From: a virus
Virus record (IMG/VR): IMGVR_UViG_3300010354_000651
Span: 1 to 24,036 of that record
Strand: one strand, 5' to 3'
DNA length: 24,036 bases
The notes beneath the pieces were generated by a model. It saw only the letters and a program-made list of their open reading frames with translations, was not told where the DNA came from and did no database searches. Shown piece after piece: positions 1 to 8,373 of this stretch (positions are counted from its first letter, which is position 1; each line of letters begins with the position of its first letter). The position numbers and the translations under genes are program-made.

Positions 1-1101
1 GAAGTCATCGACTTCTTGCTTCATGCCCATTTGAAGATCTGCCTCATCATCCGCATAGTTCTTACGGTTCTCTTCCGCAAGACGGTTCATGATGCCAGCA
101 GCCCTGGTCTTCCACTTGTCCGAGTATTTCTCCCCACTGAGATTGTCGGGGGTGTTATGAATAGTCTCTACGTCAATACTGGACAGCTGCTTGGAATCAA
201 CTAGTTCAACAACGGTCTTCTCCCATAGATCATGGGCTTCTGATGGTGTGTAGGCGTTACCAGTCTTAGGGTTAATAAGACCCATGGTGCGGCGTACAAA
301 GTCTTGAGCAGTGAGCTGGCGGCTGAGAATGCTCTGCCTCATCGACTCCTGCTCATTGACAGTTGTTTGATCATCAAGCATCTTGAAGATCCGACCCTCA
401 GCTGCTTTTGATGCCTTGGTAAACTCAGGCATGAAATAAGCAAGGATCGACCTAGCACCGTATTGACTGGTACTTACTCCATTGTCAATAAGCCACTGTG
501 CCTTGTATTCCTGAAGACGTTGCCTTACAACAGCAGGATCTGTTTCCCCTGAAAGATCAAAGGTCTTTAGATCTTGTTCGTACTTCTGAGTTAGGTTGCC
601 TAAGACACGCTGCTTGGCATAAACAGCTCGTGCACCTGTCAGATTAGAAAGCTTGACAGTGTTAGCTGCAAAGCCTGGTGTAGCTCCGTTGTCGTTTCTA
701 ACAGCTTCTGCCTGCAGCTCTGACGTGCTTGCCAAAAGAACGCCATCTGCTTGACGCTGGTTCTGGATAAGATCATCTTCGATCTGCACCTTGCCTGATT
801 CAACATCAAGGATGAACTCAGCATCTCTGCGATTCTGATCGTCTTGATATAGCTTTTGGCCTAGTTCAACAGCCTTAGGAGAAAAGTCCTTCAGCATGTT
901 CATAATCGCTGCTTGCCCAGCAGAGTTATTGGCTGCTGTGGCAGCTGCATTAAGGCGGTTCATCTCCGCCTGACTACGCAGCGATTGAAGCAAGTTTTGG
1001 TTGTTAGTTGAAGCACCACTGGTTATGTCAGGAGCAGCATCGGGCTGATATGAGCCAGGGGCATTCTGTTTTACAATAGGTGTAAATTTAAGTTGTGCCA
1101 T
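1..1101 (-). CDS. Internal virion protein, gp15-like (partial, N-terminal 367 codons)
   Basis: An open frame starts at an ATG (1101-1099), two bases after the gp14 stop, and runs off the left edge of the window without a stop. In T7, gp15 is the middle component of the ejected core that forms the DNA-translocating tube across the cell envelope. The translation begins MAQLKFTPIVKQ and is rich in Ala, Gln and charged residues with long predicted helices (for example around YAKQRVLGNLTQKYEQDL), as expected of a helical ejection protein. I see no diagnostic catalytic motif. The assignment rests mainly on its position directly after gp13- and gp14-like genes and on its large helical character. T7 gp15 has 747 residues, so about half is visible. 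A fused or rearranged gp15/gp16 cannot be excluded because the C-terminus is outside the window. Confidence 0.8.
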   Translation of the reverse strand, partial: MAQLKFTPIVKQNAPGSYQPDAAPDITSGASTNNQNLLQSLRSQAEMNRLNAAATAANNSAGQAAIMNMLKDFSPKAVELGQKLYQDDQNRRDAEFILDVESGKVQIEDDLIQNQRQADGVLLASTSELQAEAVRNDNGATPGFAANTVKLSNLTGARAVYAKQRVLGNLTQKYEQDLKTFDLSGETDPAVVRQRLQEYKAQWLIDNGVSTSQYGARSILAYFMPEFTKASKAAEGRIFKMLDDQTTVNEQESMRQSILSRQLTAQDFVRRTMGLINPKTGNAYTPSEAHDLWEKTVVELVDSKQLSSIDVETIHNTPDNLSGEKYSDKWKTRAAGIMNRLAEENRKNYADDEADLQMGMKQEVDDF

Positions 1102-1103
1102 AA

Positions 1104-1793
1104 CTAAATCTTTGGTTTCCAGAATGTACCGCCACTACCCATATTTGAAGCTCCTGCATTAAGGAAGCCACCTAAGCCACCTGTAATTCCTCCAGTTAGA
1201 GCATTCATCCAGGGATCCTGTGCTTGCTGGAAGACAGGCTTAATTGGATCAAATCCTCTGTCGGGAATTGACGTAGCAAGTTTGAAGTAATCAGCCTTAC
1301 GAGCTGCAAAGTCTTTAATTTGCAATTCTCTATTTTTTTGATTGACAGCCTGTACCGCTCCTGCATATTGCTGCTGGTTAAGTGCTGACTGTTGGCCAAA
1401 CTCGCTTGCCTTCATCCTGCGGTTTCTTGTTGTAGACACGCCTGTAGGCAGCCCACTTGCATCCATCTCCCCCTGTGCTTGCATCATCTGCACTAGGCGG
1501 TTCTGTGCATCCACACCAAGATTTGAACGCAGGCTATTTAACCATTCCTGATTTTCTACCTGGCCAATACTTAAGGCAGCATCACGTTGACGATTCTGGA
1601 GTTGGTTCTGCAGTGTTGCAGCTTTGTACTCCTGAATACCAAGCATGTAGCGAGCTTGCTGGTCTGCTTGTGCTTGTTCGTAAGCAGCAATTTGCTGTGC
1701 CCATTGTGCTTCTATCGCACTGTTATCCGTTCCGAATAGCCCTTGAAGACCTCCTGTCAGGAGACCTATGCCTAGGCCGATAAATGGATCCAT
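1104..1793 (-). CDS. Internal virion protein, gp14-like
   Basis: This 229-residue protein is close in length to T7 gp14 (196 aa), the ejected internal core protein that inserts in the host outer membrane at infection. The N-terminus MDPFIGLGIGLLTGGLQGLFG is a glycine-rich hydrophobic stretch typical of gp14-family proteins. A long Gln/Ala-rich helical region follows (about residues 26-175; AQWAQQIAAYEQAQADQQAR is its start). The C-terminus is again Gly-rich (GGITGGLGGFLNAG) and ends FWKPKI. The start ATG lies inside the 3' end of the gp13-like frame, with a 71-nt overlap. The stop is two bases before the gp15 start. The function is inferred from synteny plus composition; no enzymatic motif is expected. 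Confidence 0.85.
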   Translation of the reverse strand: MDPFIGLGIGLLTGGLQGLFGTDNSAIEAQWAQQIAAYEQAQADQQARYMLGIQEYKAATLQNQLQNRQRDAALSIGQVENQEWLNSLRSNLGVDAQNRLVQMMQAQGEMDASGLPTGVSTTRNRRMKASEFGQQSALNQQQYAGAVQAVNQKNRELQIKDFAARKADYFKLATSIPDRGFDPIKPVFQQAQDPWMNALTGGITGGLGGFLNAGASNMGSGGTFWKPKI

Positions 1794-2217
1794 ATCTTAG
1801 TTGAATAAACTGTAGGTTGTTTGGCCCATATATGAGCCTCTGCTCTTCCTTAAAGCCAAGGAACTGAAGCAGTTTTAGATGAACAAGGTTCCTTGCATCT
1901 GCACTGCACCAGAGGTACGGCTCAGATCGACCTTCTATGAACCGCTTTGCTTCTTTAGCAAACGTGTGTGGATACTTTTGAATTGCAGGAGTGCAGAGCA
2001 TCCAGATCTGGTAATCACTGCCAATTCCAACTATTCCTGCTAATTCGTTGTTTGGGACGGTAAATGTATAACACTCATCCCTAATTGATGCTAAGGGTAT
2101 GGCATGGATAGGAACCACACCATGACCCTCAACACATTCTTTGTGGTCATCCTCCCGTAAGCTAGAAGCCACCTGATAGGCGGCCTCTAACGTACAAGGA
2201 TGTATGTAATTAGACAC
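1723..2217 (-). CDS. Virion assembly protein, gp13-like (GNAT-like fold)
   Basis: This 164-residue protein resembles T7 gp13 (138 aa), a small protein needed for virion/internal core assembly. The most recognisable part is the C-terminal region around NLVHLKLLQFLGFKEE, which matches the HIRFLKTIGA segment of T7 gp13 and resembles motif B of GNAT-like proteins. I chose the GTG start at 2217 because it gives MSNYIHPCTLEAAY, a normal N-terminus for the family, and overlaps the gp12 stop by a few bases. The only longer alternative is a TTG at 2256. The frame continues about 20 residues past the expected end and encodes an Arg-rich tail (RPRHRSPDRRSSRAIRNG) within the start of gp14. T7 gp13 has no such tail. 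Confidence 0.8.
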   Translation of the reverse strand: MSNYIHPCTLEAAYQVASSLREDDHKECVEGHGVVPIHAIPLASIRDECYTFTVPNNELAGIVGIGSDYQIWMLCTPAIQKYPHTFAKEAKRFIEGRSEPYLWCSADARNLVHLKLLQFLGFKEEQRLIYGPNNLQFIQLRYGSIYRPRHRSPDRRSSRAIRNG

Positions 2218-5200
2218 CCCGATAGAATCGATTGTTGTAGTCACCCTCCCATACAACTGAGTTGATCGTTGCAGGACCAGGATGGTCTGATGAGATGGTC
2301 AGCTCAGTATCCACATTTCTTGCATAAACAGGTATGACTTGAGTAGCAGAATCTTTAAATGGTACCGTACCAATCTCATACTGATCAGTAGTTCTTACTG
2401 TGTACTCTTCTTCGTAGTCTTCATGTCCCAGCCTGGAGAGTTTAGAACTGAAGACACCTGAATCGCCAAAATTAACCTTAACTCTATGAATTATCAACGA
2501 CGAACGGGTATCAGCAACATATCCTGATTCTGTTTTTTGCTTCACATAGAATTTGGGAAGTTTTACTTCCATATCAACAGGATAGCCTACTAGAATTGAA
2601 GCTTGGCTCCAGTCACCAGGAACAGTTGCTGTATATCCATCTTCATCGAGAGTAGTTGCATCTAAGGTGACTTCAGCTGCATAACCTGCTAAGTCAGACG
2701 CATCATCAAGGCTGTAGGCGATCACCCTTTTTGTGGTGGATAAACCTGAGGGAACCTTGAACGTGCTTTCATTAGCATTATCATCAAAGGTAATTTCGTC
2801 AGGTGTTATCAGGGCAGCGTTGTCAATGTGAACGTTGAAGCTTGAACCCTCACTGTTGGTGACAACAGAAGACCAATTTTGCTGTTTAAGGTCAAACCTC
2901 TGGATTGAAATGTAATCTTGAGGGTTTGTAGTAGCAGTTACTGAAACGTTATTTGTTTCGGTAAAATTGACAGCTGAGCCATCAACCTCAGTGACGTACA
3001 AGCGAGTACCATCGTCATCACGATCAACAACTAGGTATGGACCGCTTAGAGTGTTATTATCCTCAACTGAAATGTTGACAGTAGCTCCAATATCAAATCC
3101 AAGAGCCCACTCACCTGTAGTAAGTTCTATGTAATCAGAGTTGAAGTTTACATCAGTCAACTCTACAGAAGTTTCAGCCAGCTCATCATTGTTTCGGATA
3201 ACCGCATAGTAGCCATCATTCAAGATCGCATGAGAAACAAGCGAGCCTGAAAGTTGCCACTTAAACCACGCCCCCTGGGCACGCTCTCGTCCGTTGTCAA
3301 AGTACTTGAACAGCCAAACAATACTACTAGCTTCTTCGTTATCTACAATGCTTTCAGACGTAGAGTTTACATCATCTCTGTAGTAGGATTCACCAATAAA
3401 GATAATACCGTAATCTTTACTTGATGTTACCTGATTGAGTGTATCGGGTAAAAGACTACCCACAATCTTACTCTGTTCAACCACTCTTGCGTCAGAACTC
3501 TGTGGAATTTCAGTAATCTCATACATCGATGTATTGGCACCAGTGTCACCTAGAAATGCAATGCTTGTTCCTAAGCTGATAGGACGTGTTTTGTTGTTGA
3601 ATTTATAGGTGCTTATAGTGTCGATTTTTAGGTTGTCTGGCGCAAGAATGTCACCATCAGTACCCAACAGGAACTGCTCTCTATCACTAAACAGCAACAG
3701 CCCTGATCGGCTTGCAAGCATTGATGTTGCTGATGCTGCAGATGAAGATCCTAAGGCAATATCAATTGGATCTGATGCAATGGATGTAATTGCAGTCTTG
3801 GCAAAAAAGTTGAAGAGATCTCCCGCCCTGGACATACAAACAGTATCATCGGCTAGGAAGGCAAGCCTATTCCTATATAGGCAGATGTCGGATATGTACT
3901 TACCAACAAAACTTGGGATTGGCACAGAGATGTCATCTCCAACCTCGCGGTCCTCCCAATCAACTGGGCTGACGACAAACAGCTTATAAGAGGAGTTGGT
4001 TTCAGAATCAAAGACAGTGGTCCTCACCAACTGATGTGGCATTGTTGAAGCATCAAAGCTTTTCTTAATACCTGGCTTGTGAGTTTCTTCCCATACACCC
4101 TCACCTGAAGTAACACTACCTGCTGCAGTCTTACCTTCTTCACAGGTAAACTTAAGCCAGTAATCGTCTTCCTCTTCTGCACTGTTAATCACTTGGACAG
4201 TGTATCCATTTTTACAGGAGATCGGAAGTCTGGTGATGTTATTTACTCGGTTCGTGAATACATTAACAAGGTGAGCATCTACGGCTTCAATTGAGAAAGG
4301 AATGCTGCTCTTGATATAGATGCCATTGCCAATCCGCTCTGTAGTAAATGGGGAGCTTGCAAGTCCAGCAAAAGCTGACTGCAGGGCTGTGATAATGCTA
4401 CTAGCGTCACTGGAAGAAGTTGTAGGAGCAATGCTGATCTGTTCAACAGCACCAAGATAGGTAGCGGTACTCGCCTGCTTTACCCGGATTTTGTATGTAG
4501 CTTTTGCCATGCTGACATAGACCACATCATTAACATTCCAGTTATCACCACCTTCAATAATTTCTACGTCAGCTGAGTACGCACATTTATATCCCTTTTT
4601 AGCATTTGAATAATCCTTAGGAATAACTTGCGCTGTTGTGGTAAGGGAAAAGGTCAGATTCCCTTGTTCGGGTGTTACTGTAGACCCAGCAGCATTTTTC
4701 CAAGCCCCTCCCTTGTATGTATAGGTAGTACCATTAGCAAGAACAATTTTAGAACCTTCACGGTTTGCACTTGCACCTGTTGGGTTAATCGTAAAAGTTT
4801 CACTACCGACGTTCTCACAGGCATTTTTTGTGGCATCATCCTTGTCTGTATACGTTGGTTCTCCTACAATTTCAAGGCTCACTGCCGTTGAAATTTTTGT
4901 TTTGGAAGAGACCGTCGTTTCACGCCTAACAAGCATTTCGTAGCTTGCGGAGTTCTTGTCGATGACACGTAGCTCAACAAAGCCTTGGTAAGGAAGCGTG
5001 CTCTTGGATGAGGTCGTCATTTTGACAGGACCAATTGGAGCAGCAGGATCGCCGTTTGTAATGAAGGTGTAGTCGTTAATGGTAAAGGTTTTAATCTTTG
5101 ACGAGTCTGCGTGCTTGAAATACGAGACAGCTGCCACAGGTGAATCGACACCACTATTTACGTCATCATCACTAATGACACCTGATGACACCTGGTTCAA

Positions 5201-6511
5201 TGAACTTGCTGTGTAGGTACCTGATTCTTTGATTGAGAGTAGTACTGTTTCTGGAGCTTCTACGGTTGCGTCATTAACCGCTCTGACACGAATCTTGCGA
5301 GACTTTTGGTTCTTGCCAAATGTAAAACTAAATTCGGTCGATCCTGAATTAAGAGCTATAAGAGTGTTGTCTACTCGTATCTGATAGTCTGTATTTGGAG
5401 TTGCAGTGCCTGCGATTAACAGAGTAACCGTCAGCTTTGAGCTGAATGGCTTGCTCGCTGTCTTTGTCCTGGATACCGTATAAACAGCTTCGTAGTATGT
5501 ATCAGTACTGGAGGCACCTTCCTTAGTAATTGTTTTGTCGGGATCTATTTCAAGTGAAATAATCGGAAGTGTATTTTTTGTCGGTTTGTTTATCTTGACC
5601 CCACAAGAAGATGCCTGCTTTTCATATTGTATTTTAGCAGTATTAAGGTCACTTAATGTCGCACTGATTGAACTTTCGGTATTAGAGACTTGCTGTTTAA
5701 GGCTGTCAACTAGCTTAGGTTTAGGTATAACCTTGTAAGCATAGATGTTGCCGAAATATCCCTTATAGTTTGCAGCTTTCTGTATTAGCTGACCCTGCGA
5801 TATTGTGGCTCCGGGGTACTTCTTTTGTACAGCAGAAAGACCATATTGAATTGTCTTATTGCCAAAAACAAATATTCCAACCTTAATTTCTTTTAGGAAC
5901 TTTTTGCCACCGAAATAACCACCTTTGGAAGATGCAGTCTTATTGGTGGTGGCATACACCAGCTCTTTGACCTGGATCGCCTTGTTATCTTCAATCGCCT
6001 TAGCAAGTTGACTTTTTAGCGTTGTCAACTTTGATTTAAGATCATCATATTGTTTCTGTAAGCCGTAGTACTCGTCAGCTGCTTTGGTGTAAGCTTGAAT
6101 ACTACATGTTTCATCAATAGGTGATCCTGTAACCGGAACGTTTGATAGCGATGTAATAAACTCGTTGATTACCGCGTCAGGATTCTTATAGGGGACTGTC
6201 TGATATACAACAGGAATTGAAGCGCCAGTCAATGCATCCCAAACTTCAATCCTTCCGTTTGTGTGTACCCTGCCAATGTATTGCTCAGTGGGGTCACGGT
6301 CGATTGCAAACCATTTGCCAACGTAGTCTCTTGAGATGGCTGAATAGGATGTACCTCCAACCAGCTGTCCACCTGGCCTTTTCTTCAAGCCATCGGCAAC
6401 ATCAGGAAGTACGTTGACAGCATCTTTTAAGAAGCCTGGAGCAATCAGTTCATCCGCTTGTTGTGAAATCCCCAGGATAAGATTTGGGATAGTCTGTGTA
6501 ACTGATGCCAT
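2210..6511 (-). CDS. Tail nozzle / tail tubular protein B, gp12-like, with Calx-beta insertion
   Basis: At 1433 residues this is much larger than T7 gp12 (794 aa), which forms the hexameric tail nozzle. The family signature is clear at both ends: the N-terminus TIPNLILGISQQADELIAPG and GLKKRPGG match the gp12 start, and NDYTFITNGD (about 479-488), the SFVGKYISDICLYRNRLAFL segment and DPIDIALGSSS match the core. Between about residues 105 and 475 is an insertion absent from T7. It holds a helical coiled-coil pair (about 142-182 and 262-300) around a Gly/aromatic-rich stretch, then a Calx-beta domain (about 316-450: GTATPNTDYQ, VNDATVEAPETV, SDDD). The gene starts with TAATG overlap to gp11 and is followed by gp13. 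The insertion probably decorates the outside of the nozzle and may bind calcium or a host surface ligand; that role is inferred. Confidence 0.93.
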   Translation of the reverse strand: MASVTQTIPNLILGISQQADELIAPGFLKDAVNVLPDVADGLKKRPGGQLVGGTSYSAISRDYVGKWFAIDRDPTEQYIGRVHTNGRIEVWDALTGASIPVVYQTVPYKNPDAVINEFITSLSNVPVTGSPIDETCSIQAYTKAADEYYGLQKQYDDLKSKLTTLKSQLAKAIEDNKAIQVKELVYATTNKTASSKGGYFGGKKFLKEIKVGIFVFGNKTIQYGLSAVQKKYPGATISQGQLIQKAANYKGYFGNIYAYKVIPKPKLVDSLKQQVSNTESSISATLSDLNTAKIQYEKQASSCGVKINKPTKNTLPIISLEIDPDKTITKEGASSTDTYYEAVYTVSRTKTASKPFSSKLTVTLLIAGTATPNTDYQIRVDNTLIALNSGSTEFSFTFGKNQKSRKIRVRAVNDATVEAPETVLLSIKESGTYTASSLNQVSSGVISDDDVNSGVDSPVAAVSYFKHADSSKIKTFTINDYTFITNGDPAAPIGPVKMTTSSKSTLPYQGFVELRVIDKNSASYEMLVRRETTVSSKTKISTAVSLEIVGEPTYTDKDDATKNACENVGSETFTINPTGASANREGSKIVLANGTTYTYKGGAWKNAAGSTVTPEQGNLTFSLTTTAQVIPKDYSNAKKGYKCAYSADVEIIEGGDNWNVNDVVYVSMAKATYKIRVKQASTATYLGAVEQISIAPTTSSSDASSIITALQSAFAGLASSPFTTERIGNGIYIKSSIPFSIEAVDAHLVNVFTNRVNNITRLPISCKNGYTVQVINSAEEEDDYWLKFTCEEGKTAAGSVTSGEGVWEETHKPGIKKSFDASTMPHQLVRTTVFDSETNSSYKLFVVSPVDWEDREVGDDISVPIPSFVGKYISDICLYRNRLAFLADDTVCMSRAGDLFNFFAKTAITSIASDPIDIALGSSSAASATSMLASRSGLLLFSDREQFLLGTDGDILAPDNLKIDTISTYKFNNKTRPISLGTSIAFLGDTGANTSMYEITEIPQSSDARVVEQSKIVGSLLPDTLNQVTSSKDYGIIFIGESYYRDDVNSTSESIVDNEEASSIVWLFKYFDNGRERAQGAWFKWQLSGSLVSHAILNDGYYAVIRNNDELAETSVELTDVNFNSDYIELTTGEWALGFDIGATVNISVEDNNTLSGPYLVVDRDDDGTRLYVTEVDGSAVNFTETNNVSVTATTNPQDYISIQRFDLKQQNWSSVVTNSEGSSFNVHIDNAALITPDEITFDDNANESTFKVPSGLSTTKRVIAYSLDDASDLAGYAAEVTLDATTLDEDGYTATVPGDWSQASILVGYPVDMEVKLPKFYVKQKTESGYVADTRSSLIIHRVKVNFGDSGVFSSKLSRLGHEDYEEEYTVRTTDQYEIGTVPFKDSATQVIPVYARNVDTELTISSDHPGPATINSVVWEGDYNNRFYRGV

Positions 6512-7125
6512 TAGTTTCTAGCAAATGCACGATATGGTTGGAACGTTTGATATGACGTGTTGTCTGGCAACCCAAAGTAGGATGCATCTGATTGATTGCA
6601 TTCATACTCCATGCAGCTTGCACGCAGGAATGCTTCCTGAGTAGATAGAAGGGCAGCAAGCTCCCTGTTAGCAACCATTTGAGTCGCAGCACGTGTGGCA
6701 GATCTTGCCGCAATGTATCTCTTAAACACAAGTGGAAGATTTTCATACTCCACCAGTTCGATGACATCACAAAGAATTGGGTCGTTAAACTCATACGAGT
6801 GTGCCATCTTGTCGTATAGTTTCCCGTCTTTAACAATTACATTGGTAAGCCTACGATTATAGTTATCGTGTGCATCTACCTTTATGTAGTTAGATGGGAT
6901 TGGGATCTCCTTGCTGCCGTTGGGTGTTAATTTAATCTGCTCCTCTGTATTAAACGACCAACCCTCTGACTGAACATCAAGTATGGTGTCAATAAGGATG
7001 TTGTAAATGAATGCTACCTCTGGGTTTGTAAATTCCAGGGAGTTCAGTGGAGCTTGTCCCAGGCTCCCGAGAATTGAATTTACTGCGGATAGTTCTGTAT
7101 CGAAATCTTCAATAATGGAAGCCAT
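6511..7125 (-). CDS. Tail tubular protein A (adaptor), gp11-like
   Basis: This 204-residue protein is close to T7 gp11 (196 aa), the dodecameric adaptor between portal and nozzle. Family features visible are the N-terminal LSAVNSILGSLGQAPLNSLE (residues 12-31), the segment DVQSEGWSFNTEEQ, the PIPSNYIKVDA strand and the DLPLVFKRYIAARSAT-like helix (here NLPLVFKRYIAARSATRAAT). The gene is the first after the capsid terminator, just as in T7. Its ATG lies 10 bases beyond the U-tract of that terminator, with no clear Shine-Dalgarno sequence. Its TAA overlaps the gp12 ATG (TAATG), which suggests coupled translation of the two tail proteins. Confidence 0.93.
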   Translation of the reverse strand: MASIIEDFDTELSAVNSILGSLGQAPLNSLEFTNPEVAFIYNILIDTILDVQSEGWSFNTEEQIKLTPNGSKEIPIPSNYIKVDAHDNYNRRLTNVIVKDGKLYDKMAHSYEFNDPILCDVIELVEYENLPLVFKRYIAARSATRAATQMVANRELAALLSTQEAFLRASCMEYECNQSDASYFGLPDNTSYQTFQPYRAFARN

Positions 7126-7135
7126 GTTTCAAAAT

Positions 7136-7164
7136 AAAAAAAAGGGAGCCCAAATGGACTCCCC
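7136..7164 (-). terminator. Intrinsic terminator after the capsid gene (T-phi analogue)
   Basis: On the minus strand an 8-bp stem (7163-7156 paired with 7151-7144, one G-U pair) closes a 4-nt ATTT loop and is followed directly by eight T residues (7143-7136), then ATTTT. This is a textbook rho-independent terminator. It sits 15 bases after the capsid stop codon and before the gp11 gene, the same position as the single T-phi terminator of T7. It should lower transcription of tail genes relative to capsid. Confidence 0.9.
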
Positions 7165-7178
7165 GTAAACAATTAAAA

Positions 7179-8303
7179 TCAGAACTCGCTAGGAGCAGTA
7201 CCGCCCACGTACAGCTCAACGGCTGCAGCAGGGTTCAGGTAGTCAGCACCCATAGCAAGACGACCCACAATCACATCACCCTGATAGATGATGCTGGTGT
7301 CGCCACTGGTCACTTGGACCTGGGGACCAATAGCTTCCACGCAGCCAGCGGCTTCGCGTTGGAAGATCAGACCACAGGACTTGCTGCCAAATTCAGCAGC
7401 GGTACCATAGTCGTTCTGAATGCCAGTCACAGCACCGTCAGCATTCTCCAGGGCAGGACCGATGAAGCTACCCAGGTTGCCAGGGGAGGTTTCACCAGTG
7501 GTGCCACCGTGCTTGGTGCCATAGTTGCCCAGGAACGGGATGTTCATGGACTTGTAGATCTTGATGCCAGCGATCTCGATGATGCCATTACCCTTCTGCA
7601 GGGAAGTACCTTGGACATCACGGTTGACCAGGCCATTGGAACCAACGGCTTGGATCAGAGCGTAGTACTGGCGGGGGTTCAGGACACCCACACGACCTTC
7701 AGTGCTAACACCCTTCTCATCAAGAGCAGCAGCAGCGTCATAGAACGCAGCGACCAGGGCGGTAGCATCAAAAGCGTCCGAATCGTTTGCAGAAGAGCCA
7801 ACGCGGATTTGGGTACCACCAGGCTCAACAAAGTTAGCCTTGGTGATGGGGCTTGCCTTACGAGCGCCACGAGCGATAGCACGGAAGATCAGGCGGTCAT
7901 ACTTCTCAGCGAGGGCATAACCGATCTTGCGGGAGATCTCAGAGCGCAGGTCGTAGTGCGACAGCACCTCATCCAGCTCATACACAAAGGCTGAGCTGAT
8001 CAGAAGGTCATCACAGGTGATGGTCTTTTCAGCCACCGGGGGCGCACCATCCGAGTTGCCAAGGATGCTGTTGCCAGGTGTATGGAACTCAGCAGTAGTA
8101 CGACCCGTGTAGATGAACTGCAGGGACTTACCACCTTTGAGGGTACGCTTCATGATCATGTCACGAGCGATGGTTTCGTTTTGGAAACCTTTGAACATTT
8201 CACCCGAAAAAAGCTTCAGGTAAAGAGCACGGGCGTCACCCGCACTATTGGATTGGCCGGGCCTAGTCAGGCTTGCGACCATATCAGAAGATTGTTGTGC
8301 CAT
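7179..8303 (-). CDS. Major capsid protein, gp10-like (HK97 fold)
   Basis: This 374-residue protein corresponds to T7 gp10A (345 aa), the shell protein of the icosahedral head. Recognisable family features are the N-terminal NSAGDARALYLKLFSGEM (a match to the gp10 start, which forms the N-arm), GRTTAEFHTPGNSILG, then ISSAFVYELDEVLSHYDLRS, which is the capsid spine region, and the conserved GRVGVLNPRQYYALIQ. The gene lies after scaffold and the photosynthesis cassette and before the T-phi-like terminator. The stretch immediately upstream of the ATG is pure pyrimidine (TTTCTTTCTCTCTTTC) with no Shine-Dalgarno sequence, which is odd for one of the most highly expressed genes. No -1 frameshift extension equivalent to T7 gp10B is visible, since the terminator follows at once. 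Confidence 0.96.
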   Translation of the reverse strand: MAQQSSDMVASLTRPGQSNSAGDARALYLKLFSGEMFKGFQNETIARDMIMKRTLKGGKSLQFIYTGRTTAEFHTPGNSILGNSDGAPPVAEKTITCDDLLISSAFVYELDEVLSHYDLRSEISRKIGYALAEKYDRLIFRAIARGARKASPITKANFVEPGGTQIRVGSSANDSDAFDATALVAAFYDAAAALDEKGVSTEGRVGVLNPRQYYALIQAVGSNGLVNRDVQGTSLQKGNGIIEIAGIKIYKSMNIPFLGNYGTKHGGTTGETSPGNLGSFIGPALENADGAVTGIQNDYGTAAEFGSKSCGLIFQREAAGCVEAIGPQVQVTSGDTSIIYQGDVIVGRLAMGADYLNPAAAVELYVGGTAPSEF

Positions 8304-8334
8304 TGAAAGAGAGAAAGAAATGGTTTACTTGCTC
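8304..8334 (-). promoter_or_regulatory. Pyrimidine-rich leader without Shine-Dalgarno before the capsid gene
   Basis: Directly before the capsid ATG the minus strand reads TTTCTTTCTCTCTTTCA, with no purine-rich ribosome-binding site. In cyanobacteria some strongly translated mRNAs, including photosynthesis mRNAs, lack a usable Shine-Dalgarno sequence, and ribosomal protein S1 is thought to help through pyrimidine-rich or unstructured leaders. The same mechanism is plausible here but is inferred. Confidence 0.5.
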
Positions 8335-8348
8335 TCCAAACGTTTGGA
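8335..8348. other. 14-bp perfect palindrome upstream of capsid gene
   Basis: TCCAAACGTTTGGA reads the same on both strands and lies about 32 bases upstream of the capsid ATG, next to a run of seven A (plus strand) that is T-rich on the transcribed strand. It is too short of loop to be a good terminator. It could be a protein-binding site or a chance palindrome. Confidence 0.45.
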
Positions 8349-8373
8349 AAAAAATTTTGTATTGGTTTTTTGT

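Noticed and set aside
7126-7200. T7 gp10B-like frameshift extension of the capsid protein
   Set aside because: The terminator begins 15 bases after the capsid stop and no alternative frame continues for a useful length.
7314-7994. Long plus-strand ORF (226 codons) antisense to the capsid gene
   Set aside because: It is a mirror frame of the strongly codon-biased capsid gene, has no recognisable domain or ribosome-binding site, and no other gene in the window is on the plus strand.
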